DNA from: Amia ocellicauda | Lineage: Eukaryota > Chordata > Actinopteri > Amiiformes > Amiidae | Direction of reading: 5' to 3' | Assembly: GCF_036373705.1 (NCBI RefSeq) | Contig: NC_089852.1 | Location: 29,748,707-29,812,706, forward strand | Length of the DNA stretch: 64,000 nucleotides | Shown here: piece after piece, positions 23,901-33,276 of the stretch | Position numbering within the stretch: the first letter of the stretch is position 1 | How the letters are laid out: the number at the start of each line of letters is the position of its first letter | Made by a program: the position numbers and the translations under genes | The notes under the pieces: model-generated | Database searches by the model: none | What the model was told of the DNA's origin: nothing | What the model saw: the letters and a program-made list of their open reading frames with translations, nothing else

Positions 23901-24987
23901 CACAGCGTTCTCCTACGTTCTGTGTGATGACAAAGAGGCAGAGGAGAAGGTGGCAGAGCTGCTGGCAGAGAGTAAGGAGAAAAACAAACGACATATTTTG
24001 ATGACTATCCGGTTTCTTTTTGGGCTTTCAAATAGTGAAACTGCAGACTTACTGAAGGAGAAGTATAATCACTCCATTTCACCAGCAATACGGTTCCTTC
24101 TGGAAGGATGGATTAAAGAAGTGATTAAAATGAACAATTTTATATTTGGAGATAATGGATTAATTAACATTTTGCACTTTCTCTATGAGATCCACGAAAA
24201 AGACTTTGTAACACTTGCAATGGATAACTTTAAAGAGTTAGATCTATCATTCCAACCATTAAAGAGAACGGATTGTGCGGTCGTGACGTACTGTCTTCAA
24301 GCCTGCAGACGCTTCGAGAGGCTTAATCTGAGGAGTTGCAACTTAAAATCAGAGGAGCTGGAAATGCTGCTGCCAGTGTTGCCCAAGTGTCAGAGTCTTG
24401 AGTTAGTATTTGCAAATAAGACAAAATTAATGTTCAAAGCATAACTACACACTTGTGTACAATACAAATGTTGAAATGTCTTACCAAAATAATAATAATA
24501 AGGGTAATTGCAAGTAGGAATTATTTTAACTTTGCTATAAATGTGTCGTAAAGATAAGCATGCTTTTCTCAAGTTGTATTTATTTCCAAATAATGCTCCT
24601 CTGTAACTTATATCATAGAGTATATAATTGTTATGCCTTTATGGTATTATGTAGCCCAGAGAGCTTTACAAGTCCAGATACCTAAACACCTTAAAGTAAC
24701 TCTGCTCTCTGTTTCCTTGCAGTCTTCAGCACAACCATCTAGGAGATAAAGGACTGACAATGCTAAGCAAAGCTCTGCAGTCTCCTGGCTGTAAAATAAA
24801 GGAACTTTGGCAAGTCATTTTACATATGTTAAGGATATTTATATGGCTTTTTATTATACTATAGAATAACTTTAAACAATATGTTTATTTAATTTAATTA
24901 TTTATTCCATTGTGGATTAGTTTGTTGTGGTCAGCTGTGTTACACTCTCACCCTTGACAGTTGCTGGACAAAAAGTTGATAAAGTAA

Positions 24988-25044
<57 letters not shown>

Positions 25045-28000
25045 GTACAGGTGTAATCAGCAATCATTGGTGGCCTAATAAGCATGATATAGTATTATGA
25101 AAAAACATAACAATTAGTGTACATTGGGCCATTTAAAAAGTGTATTGTATTATATGTAAAAGGAGTGTGGAAAGCGTGAGGAGCCAAAATGGCTGCTGTC
25201 ACTAGGATTCCCCATTGTCTCAAAGACTGCAGCTTCCACATAATATGAATTCCTTAATTCCTAATTTACAGAAATCCCTGTGTGTAGAGACTGATGACTG
25301 CCTGTGTCCTCCAGCAGTGTCTAGTGTCTGTAGTAATGTGTGTATTTCCCCCAGGGTGGGTGTTCATAGGCTATCAGATGAGAAGATGGAGACTCTGTTC
25401 TCTGCTCTCAGCACAGTGCAGACTCTGGCAGAGGTCCAGCTCGCTCTGGACAGCCTCACAGAGAGAGGTGCTGCCAGCCTCATCCATCTCATCCAAAACT
25501 GCGGCCAACTACAGGTCCTGAGGTAAGAGGTATAGAACCACAAACTGATCAGTAAGAGATCCATATGATGTGCAAGTCTATGCCAGGCTCTGACAGGGGG
25601 TGGGGTGGCCGAAATGTTGTTGACCCACCCAAGCTAATATGCACCATTAATCCTGTTTTTCACATCTTATCAATACATGTTTATTGAATCTTTGATCTGC
25701 CATCTACATTCTCTCTAGTGACAAAAGGAAGGATGTTACAGATGGTGTAGGGCATCTATGGGCAATTTATGACACAGCCTCCTTCTCACAGACCACGCCT
25801 TAAGCTGAACTCAGTATTTTATCACAAACATTAGCATAGTAATCACTGTTCCATTCAGGCTGTTTAATTTTTTCTAATTATCTTTTTAATTTAGAATCAC
25901 TGTGAAGGGAAGGGATGACTCGTATATGTCAGCAACCCTGAGCACACCAGGCAGGCTGAAGGAGGATGTGTTGTGAGTACATTCTCTTACATTAAAAGTA
26001 TAACTGCATGTACAGGGGGTCCCCGCTATATGTCGGGATGAGCCCAGCGTAAGTGCTTCCCTAGCTACCTTCAGGCCATTACATGGTTTCCTGATTAAAG
26101 TAAACAGGCAAGGTCTCATGGTCATTGTGAAGCCGCAGTCAGGTTCGCAGTGCAGTGCAGGTCCATATTCAGGTGGTCAATCACTAAATCACCAGAAAAA
26201 GTATCGATTTCCATAAAGCCTTTGATACAGTTAACTATAATAAAGGCATTTGTACCTGTAGTGTTAATAGCAGATGGGCCACAAACCTAGCAGTGATAGC
26301 CAGTAAGTTACACATATTTGGACAATCTGCCTATTTAAAATGTAATGTGTTTAATCAGTAATCAATATCAGTTTCATATTCTGTTTGTTTGTCTCCAGGT
26401 TGGGATGTGAAGATGTAAATGTTTCTGAAATTATTCTGCTCTGTGGAGGCCTTAGAGACAGCGGTGTCATTATAAAGGATTTGGAGTAAGTGCATAAGTT
26501 CAGCTGAACGTTCCTGTATGATACATTACTAGAGTAAAGCTCTGATAACTTGCAGTATGGAGAGCTGGCTGCAGCCCAATGAAATAGCCAGGCTACTCCT
26601 GAGAACACAGAACAACTGATTGATTTAGAGGAATGCCACCACTGTGCTCGCCAGTACAGATGAGCTGAAGATCCCTGGGTTACCTGGACATGGTGCCTTT
26701 GATCAGCACCCCTGGAGTTGTCATCCATGTAGGGAGATTGATATATCCTGCAAGTACCCCATCCCGGAAATACCCAAGCCTACTGCCGAGTTGTTCAATT
26801 CAACCAGAACACAGGAGCTGTCGATGGTTTTCCTGGGCACCGGAGGCTCTCCACTCACTTGGACTCAGGCAGTATGGTCAAGCTGATTCAAAAGGAACTT
26901 CTTGGCCCCGTCCTGTTCATCATGAGAACCCAGTCTCCATGTCATGTATTTATGGGCATACTAAAGATTATCCCACCACAGTGATGATGTACACCATCCA
27001 GGGACCAAGGTGAGAGCAGACATAGTGGAAAATGTAGCCGGTGATGACACTCAACAGCAGAGATCGTTCACCTCTTCTTCAATCTGTGGAGAGAAATGCA
27101 AGAGAGGAGGAGAAAGAAAAAGCTAAAATAGAAGTGAAAATATGAGAAGAGGACAGGCTCAAACTTGGATGAATGGACCCGCACCGGAACACATGCCACA
27201 TCCCAATCTTCTTAAGCCCTATTAAATGTAAGGAGTGACTGTAGGGAAACTTTGTCCATGTGATCCCCACTTAAGAGTGAAGAATGGGCTGCTTTACTGG
27301 ATAAAAAAGGAAATCTAAGACATCATTGAGCAAATGCTTGTTCCTCAATCCTTTCACACCACGTGCTACAACTGACAAACCCCAGCCTCCTAAGGCAGGG
27401 GTGGCTAACCCTGGTCCTGGAGAGGCACAGGGTCTACAGGATCCTGCAGGATTGCGGCTCTCCAGGTTCAAGGTTAGCAACCCCTCATCCTAAGGGATCA
27501 CAAAGCGGGGGAGAATAACTCTGCATCCTGTCCAAAATGTTAGAAAATAGCACTGAAGCCCAAATGCCAAAATCCTTAGTCCTGCTGCTATTATTAAAAC
27601 TCAATTTGAATAACTCAGAATAGACTTGCTCTGCCTTCTCTATTTCGGACTTTGCCTCCTTTCTTGTCTGTCCAACTCTGATCCAAATGAACACCCCTCC
27701 TCAACCCCCAACCGTTTTCTGCTTGATTGTCAGTTCTCCTCCACATAGTTAATTGATCCTTGTCCACCCACCTGCTCCTCATTGCCCTAGCTCATCAGTG
27801 TGCTCTATATATTCTCCTTTGTTTGCTGAGTGCTTTGCTAAGTCTTGTATTCTCCTTGGGTTACATTTCCAAGTGCTCTATTTCCAGTCCTGTAAGCCTG
27901 TGTTTTGACCCTTGCTTCCTTTTCTTTACTTCTGATTCTTGGATCTCCTTTCGTTGCAGTGTTAGCTAGTTTACTGACCCCTTGCTTGTGTACCTGTCCA

Positions 28001-30704
28001 CGTTTTTGGATTCCCTCTATACACCTGTTAGCTGGCTCTGACTCCTCGCCTGATTTCGACTTTGCCTTTGCTCATCCGTACCTATGTCCTACACTCCTAT
28101 CCCTGAGTCTGTTACAAATGTAACTTCTTTATTCTAATAAAATGTAAATAAAAACAAATCCTATTCATATTATTTTTCTCTACAGGTTGGAATGTCATAA
28201 TGTAAATGTTTATGAAAAGATTCTGCTCTGCGGAGAACTGAGAGAGCGTGGGGTCATTGTAAAGGATTTGCAGTAAGTGCAGCTAAACTATCCTGTACAA
28301 TACATCAACAGACTAAAGCCCTGACAGCATGCATTATACTGGTTCAGCTTCTCTTACTCACCTGTTACTGTGCCAGCTGATCCAGGGAAATACAAAAGTT
28401 CTTTGTAGTATTGTGTGTGTATGCTGGCTGTCACATAAATAGACAATGATCATTAGACATTTAGTTTTACACAGTGGAAAGGTGCTCTGCAATCAACACA
28501 TGCCTTTGAAAAGAAGATTGTCAGTAAATTTACATGACTTGGAAGTTTCCCAAATGTTCATTATGTGAAAAAGAGACTTTTCTATTTACATAAGCCATTT
28601 AAGCTCTGGTATAGTTCCACAGATCTTTTTCTGAAAACATACTTGCTGGGTAAAATCACTTTTAGTATCTTATCAAGATTGTAATGAATTTCACTACCTG
28701 CTTTTGCTTTATCTTTGAAACTCTGGGTAATTGCTGGCTTGAGTTACACTGTGTTTTTGCAGGTGGTCCTTGACTGGCCTTACAGACACCTGTCTCGATG
28801 ATCTGTGCTCTGCCAGCAGCATACAACAGACAGTAACACGTCTTCAGCTGGGACACAATGAACTCACAGACGCATCGATACCTGTCTTGAATTGTTTCAT
28901 TCAGAAATGCAACAACCTGCATCATTTCCAGTGAGAAACATTGGTTTATATAATTTTCTATACCTTCCATCAAATTATTACCATTTCTAAATTACAGAAG
29001 TCACTGTGTTGTGATGATGGCTCCCAGCAGTGTGCAGTATCTGTCATGTGACCTTGTAGTAATGTGTGTGTAATTCCTACAGGGTGGTGGTTTGTCGGCT
29101 GCCAGATGAGAAGCTGGAGGATCTGTGCTTTGCCCTTAGCACACTGCAGGCTCTGTCAAAGGCAGAGCTCACTCTCAACAACCTCACAGAAAGATGTGCT
29201 ACTAGCTTAATGCATCTCATCCAGAGCTGCGGCCGTCTACAGAAACTGAGGTATGTTTTTTTTTTTTTTTTAATCCAAAAAGTACGTATCCCCCTCATGA
29301 AGGGTTCCAAAATAATGAAATAAGAAACTCAAATAAGAAAGCCAAAGAAAACGATGTCCATTCTGGACGTTCCGAGACCAGTGCTTGCGGTGCGGGTCGG
29401 ACTATGAGAGAGGGAAAAGAGTGTTAAATATGTAGAGGCGCAAGTGTGCCTGGACAGGGACAAGCTGTGGTTGAGGTGAAAATCTGGGCTGTCCATGTCA
29501 GAGACTGGACATAGATATCTTCACCACACTTCTGCTTCAGAGCGTGTTCTGCTTTGTGTGCGTTCACCAACAACAATATGACAATCTGGATGTGGTAATC
29601 ACTCCCTTCCTGTGTTATTGTAACTCCCTTCCTCTTATTTGTGGCTTTGATTTAGAGTCTCTTGTGGTTTGCTGCTCGAGCCAGGAATCAGAGTGCTACG
29701 TGAATCCCAGAGGCGTCCCGACTGCTCCCTCATCATTGACGGGTGTGTACATGCTTTTAATGTATAACTCTCTATACCAGTGATCCTGGAGGACCCCCTA
29801 CTGTTTTCCAAGTAATTGTTGTCTGATGTTTCTCTGTAATCTGAACAACAAGTTTCAGTTCTGTTGTTAAAAAAAAAAAAAAAAAAATCTCTCAAATCAG
29901 CAGTTTTTTGTTTTTTAAGCACCATATTCCCCAGGCTGAATGGTCTCTCCATGAGAGCACTGGCTGGAGTTGGAGTGCTGTAGGGCACAGTTTAGATCGT
30001 CCATTGCTTTTGCTGTTTTTAAGTGCAGGTCGAATCTTGTTACAACAGATTCCATTGCATTGAAAATCTCACTCCAAGTTCCAAATGAAAATATTTCCAA
30101 GTTCCAGCCGATGGCAATAGTAAAAGCACTTTTTAAAAGCACCAACAGAATCTTAGTACAGCGATATAAACTGATCACCTCTTCAAAGTTAATTGTAATG
30201 AGATTTGACCTATATTCCATAAACTCAATGTTCACTGAAGTGGCATTATCATTAACCCTCAAACTCAAATAAGTTTTCCTCACATTCTGGCACATTAAAT
30301 GATGGTTTTGTTTATTACTTACATTTGTTACGGCATGGTGCTCTGTGTCTGTAGTTTCTGAGCAAGTTCAGGGTTCTCCACTTCACTGGTCAGGGATGTC
30401 TTCTTGGTGTGCTTGCAGTCTCATTGTGTCCTCATTCAAACTACATTTCAGTGTTATGTTGAAGCCTGCTGTGTGCTGAGGATCTTTCAGCCCAATCTTA
30501 CGTCTATATTCTGCTTTTTCTGCTAGGTGGAGATGTAACAAGCCAAGTGACCAGTGCCTGGATTTGGAGCTGTGTAATCAGACCTGTAATTCACACGTGT
30601 GCCTGAAGATCTTAGGGACATCGTTCATAGAAGAGCCTTATGGGGGGGGCAAGGGATGCAGAAAGCAGCGTTACTTGTATACTAGTGAACCTGCTGCAGA
30701 GTAA
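20996..30704 (+). CDS. NLR family protein: CARD - FISNA/NACHT - LRR (NLRP3-like sensor)
   Basis: Twelve exons keep one open frame of 1020 codons: 20996-21014, 22063-22311, 22521-22568, 22676-24401, 24723-24809, 25355-25522, 25895-25972, 26399-26485, 28186-28272, 28763-28930, 29083-29250, 30527-30704. Residues about 7-89 are a CARD, about 118-200 the FISNA-type linker, about 205-560 the NACHT ATPase with winged-helix part, then helical and LRR segments. Walker A is GQAGIGKS (210-217), Walker B ILFIIDGFDEL (282-292). Cytosolic NLRs oligomerise on ligand sensing and recruit caspases or ASC through their death-fold domain. The NACHT resembles NLRP3/NLRP12, but the N-terminal domain is an ASC-like CARD, not a pyrin. 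The start has A at -3 and G at +4. Every exon after exon 4 begins in the same phase. Exon 5 uses a GC donor. The 3' end is the least certain part. Intron 8 (1.7 kb) is full of repeats. Confidence 0.8.
22063..22311 (+). CDS. NLR exon 2: CARD domain
   Basis: This exon encodes almost exactly one death-fold domain, 83 residues from SVIFVNRHRAALIQRVSQ to AEPYLVEDL. The opening FVNRHRAALIQRV and closing PYLVEDL closely follow the CARD of ASC (PYCARD), which ends in the same PYLVEDL motif. Both ends are phase 1, so the exon can be shuffled between genes without breaking the frame. The family fit suggests homotypic binding to ASC or caspase-1-like CARDs. Confidence 0.82.
22676..24401 (+). CDS. NLR exon 4: FISNA, NACHT ATPase and helical domains
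   Basis: A 1726-nt exon, typical of the large NACHT exon in NLRP genes. It opens with the linker of fish NLRs (about 22.75-22.95 kb, NRYTKLLIIQKHRQQKE then FMSTSVENLFDPDENG), then Walker A at 22987-23010, Walker B at 23203-23235, the sensor region LLITTRSTALDKL, and the NAD2-like TCFIPVICWIVCTVLRQQ and FMHLSFQEFFTAFSY. All are close to NLRP3/NLRP12. The last 50 codons begin the leucine-rich repeats (LNLRSCNLKSEELEMLL). The donor is GTTAGT, weak but phase-consistent; reading through it gives a stop 14 codons later. Confidence 0.88.
24723..30704 (+). CDS. NLR exons 5-12: leucine-rich repeat array
   Basis: Exon 5 (87 nt) is a standard NLR repeat, LQHNHLGDKGLTMLSKALQS. Exons 6, 10 and 11 are each 168 nt (56 codons), close to the usual 57-codon paired-LRR exon. 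Exons 6 and 11 are duplicates (RLSDEKMETLFSALST versus RLPDEKLEDLCFALST). Exons 8 and 9, 87 nt each, are also duplicates (LLGCEDVNVSEIILLCGG versus LECHNVNVYEKILLCGE). Exon 7 (78 nt) is less LRR-like. Exon 12 ends the protein and contains a run of eight G that decides its last frame. LRRs of NLRs act in ligand sensing and autoinhibition. Confidence 0.68.
24991..25040. repeat. (AT)n microsatellite in NLR intron 5
   Basis: About 25 AT units, uninterrupted. Confidence 0.95.
26640..27080 (+). mobile_element. Ty3/gypsy fragment with aspartic protease motif, in NLR intron 8
   Basis: On + the frames around 26.85-26.90 kb read LDSGSMVKLIQKELLGP, the D-S-G active-site motif of a retrotransposon aspartic protease. 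A second frame after it reads VSMSCIYGHTKDYPTTVMM, as in the protease regions of fish gypsy elements. A cysteine-containing segment before it (PWSCHPCREIDISC) may be a decayed zinc knuckle. Frame changes and stops make it a relic. Confidence 0.55.
27396..27487. mobile_element. short hAT-type MITE, 92 bp
   Basis: An 8-bp duplication TCCTAAGG sits at 27388-27395 and 27488-27495. The element between is nearly all inverted repeat: CAGGGGTGGCTAACCCTGG on the left and, in reverse, GGGGTTGCTAACCTTGAACC on the right, meeting at CTGGAGAG/CTCTCCAG. The 8-bp duplication and CAGGGGT end are hAT features. It has no coding capacity. Confidence 0.75.
27690..28150. mobile_element. possible LTR-type relic in NLR intron 8
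   Basis: A C+T-rich stretch resembling fish LTR promoters: TATATATTCTCC near 27.81 kb followed by CTTTGTTTGC, many CTG/CCTT blocks and a TTCTAATAAAATG signal at 28.13 kb. No second LTR, primer-binding site or target duplication was found. The gypsy fragment 600 bp upstream may be related. Confidence 0.3.
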
Positions 30705-31021
30705 CAACAGCTTTAGTAACAAGGGATTTTCAAACAGATTGCAATATTCATAAAGTACTTAAACACTTATTTTGTAAAACATATTTAAGTGAAAGTGAAT
30801 GATATTGGCAGTCATTAATGAATCGATAGAAACAGATGCCAAGCATTGTATGAATATGGTAGTTCCAGAACAAAATGCATTCCCTTTTGATGACATCAGG
30901 ACTTCCCTGAGTGCCATCGGTAGTTGTTGCAATCTGGAGACATGGAATCTGGTGACCGCACAGCCAATACAGTTGATAAAATGTAATATAAAAAAGTAAA
31001 ATATTCAAAAATGAGGCAAAA

Positions 31022-31272
31022 CTATATGGTCCGAAACTGGGGTCTGCGGTTGGCTGATTTATCAGATTCACATTCTCGACTCACTGCATCACAAGCTAAA
31101 GCTGCCCGAGCAGCACACATCGCATCGTTCACAGCTTGCCTTTGTGACACGGGACTAATGGACTGCCATGATTTTCACATTTGATTCAAATGATTAAATT
31201 CTTTAATTTCATTACCGCATATTTACAATCTTTAATGGTCCTTCGGTTTGAACAGTAGTTGAGAAACACCTG
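31022..31272. mobile_element. hAT-like non-autonomous relic
   Basis: The left side reads TGGTCCGAAACTGGGGTCTG and the right side ends AGTAGTTGAGAAACACCTG. Both resemble the ends of hAT-Charlie-type elements. No target duplication could be fixed, so the bounds are approximate. Confidence 0.35.
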
Positions 31273-32601
31273 AACATTTATAATTACAATATACAACTAC
31301 AGCTTAGTCCAAATTGGCATAATGCAGATGCAATATGACATTTTTTTTCAAAATATTGAGCAGAGTGGAGTAATATATATTTCAGATGTTCAGTTGTACT
31401 TTTTTTTTTCTTTTACAATAGTGATCCTCCAAGCTGTCATTAGTTTAGGCTTATAAAAATAAAATATGAATGTTTTACATAAGCCTACCTGAGTAAATAA
31501 TTATATTAATCAAGAAATTGGGAGCTCCTGTTGAAACAAAAACCAACAGACACTGTGGCCCCCCAGGACTGGAGTCTGGCACCCATTCCCTGGGGAAATT
31601 CCAAGGAAGCCCCATCCAATGACAGGCTCAAGCTGCTAGCAGATTTGGTTTCTAAATCCAGAACTAAAGAGACAAATGATTACAGGTGAATCCTAACCTT
31701 AAAAACAAAACAATATTGCAGTATGTCATTCCACCATCTTCTCTCAATTGGCTCAACACAACAACAAAATAAACCACAAGATACTTTTGACTGGCAAATT
31801 TAAAATGTAACATTACCGTAAAAAGAAATCTGGCTTGTTTGATATCAAATGTAAGGTCATGCCTTAAGGGACTTGAAAATGTAAATCAAAGAACACTAAA
31901 ACGACAATATAGAATAAGAAGGAAAGTCTGCGTAACATTTGTACCATTGTCTTATTCCTCGAAGCCATCACACCTCCAATAGACATTCTGCAGAAAGTAA
32001 GGGAGAGGAATGGCAAGGGCTTCGTCGATTGAAATCTCTTTGTCTGAAACATCAAAGCAGAAAGTAAAAACTACCAATTTGGAGCGAAACAACCTGGGAT
32101 CGAAAACTTAGGAGTGGATGCATCCAAGGAAACAAGTCTCTGGAGCATCACCAGACGAATCGAGCAAGAACTTCTGAACACTAAGAACATTCTGGAAATC
32201 TGACCAACAATACTCAAATTGACAGAGCCTGCAGCGTTCCCTGCTATCGAACCAATGAATGTCCGTTTCAACTTTTTCTTTCAACATCCTTTATCATTCA
32301 CAGTATTTTGTCCTTCCTCTTAGTTAATTTTACTGCAGTTAGGGCTAGAACTGCAAATTGAAGTATCTGTATTTTGTGAACAGTCTAAGACAGCATGGGT
32401 AAAGGTGTCTGCTGAGAAATTAATAAATGAATCATATAAAATGTGTTGTTTTGTTTGTGTTTCATTCAGAATTAAAGGAATGGCAGGTGAACAATTATGA
32501 GAGGGGGTATTTGTATGTGTTTATGTTCTTGATTCTTTATGTACAATAAAATGTATAACCCAGATCACCCCCCCCCCCCCAAAAAAAAGCTGTGCTGATG
32601 C

Positions 32602-32614
32602 TGCCCTCTAGTGG
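32602..32614 (-). promoter_or_regulatory. CTCF-like motif
   Basis: Reverse complement CCACTAGAGGGCA, an excellent match to the CTCF core, in the spacer between the NLR gene and the zinc-finger pseudogene. Motif match only. Confidence 0.5.
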
Positions 32615-33276
32615 AAATTAATAGTGTTACAATCTCTAGTGTTGGAATAAGAAAGGAATGTACTTTTGTATTTCTTTGGGTGTTTAGATCTTATTGTATT
32701 TCTCTTATGCCATCTGTTCCCTAGACCTTGTGTAATTTTTCATGACTGTAATTATTATAGAATAACCTTTGATGCCTTTGTCCATTCATCATTTGATCAC
32801 CAAATACTAGTAATAGAAAAGTCCTAAAAGGACAAACTCGTGGCTCTTTTGTCATCCCACCGTAAAATCCCAAGAAACAGAACCGGAAATGGGACTGTAT
32901 TGTATGCTACACTGTCTCCCAAAGTTTAGAGGTCCGAGTTGGTTCGGATGTTTTAAAAACTGCTACACATGACAAAAGCATGCATCAGTATTTATAGCTC
33001 GCCTCTGTCATGGAGGATGCAGTCAAAACAGCTATATATGAAATCACAAAGCTTTACTGTTTTTCAGCTCAAAATGGCCCAAAGTGCTGTACAGTATATG
33101 AAAGTAGCTAAGCACAATCACACATCATCTGAGATCACAACACAGTTCTCTATACAGCTACATTTAAACAAATAAAACAAGATAATATAGTTAAGCTTCA
33201 CATTTAAAGCATTGTTTTTTTGGAATTCATTGTATGTCTATTAATGAATGTTATTGTAATTCTGCCCTGAATTAAT

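Larger units (their letters stand above)
30705..33276. other. spacer between NLR gene and zinc-finger pseudogene
   Basis: No supported gene. It holds an hAT-like relic (31.02-31.27 kb), a transposon-end-like CCCCCCAGGACTGGAGTCTGG at 31.56 kb, a C-run/A-run junction at 32.57-32.59 kb and a CTCF-like site. The NLR 3' UTR must start here, but no clear poly(A) signal lies within 300 bp. Confidence 0.45.

Noticed and set aside
25995-26060. GGGGGTCCCCGCTATATGTC, resembling the end of a DNA transposon
   Set aside because: Single end only; no partner or duplication seen.
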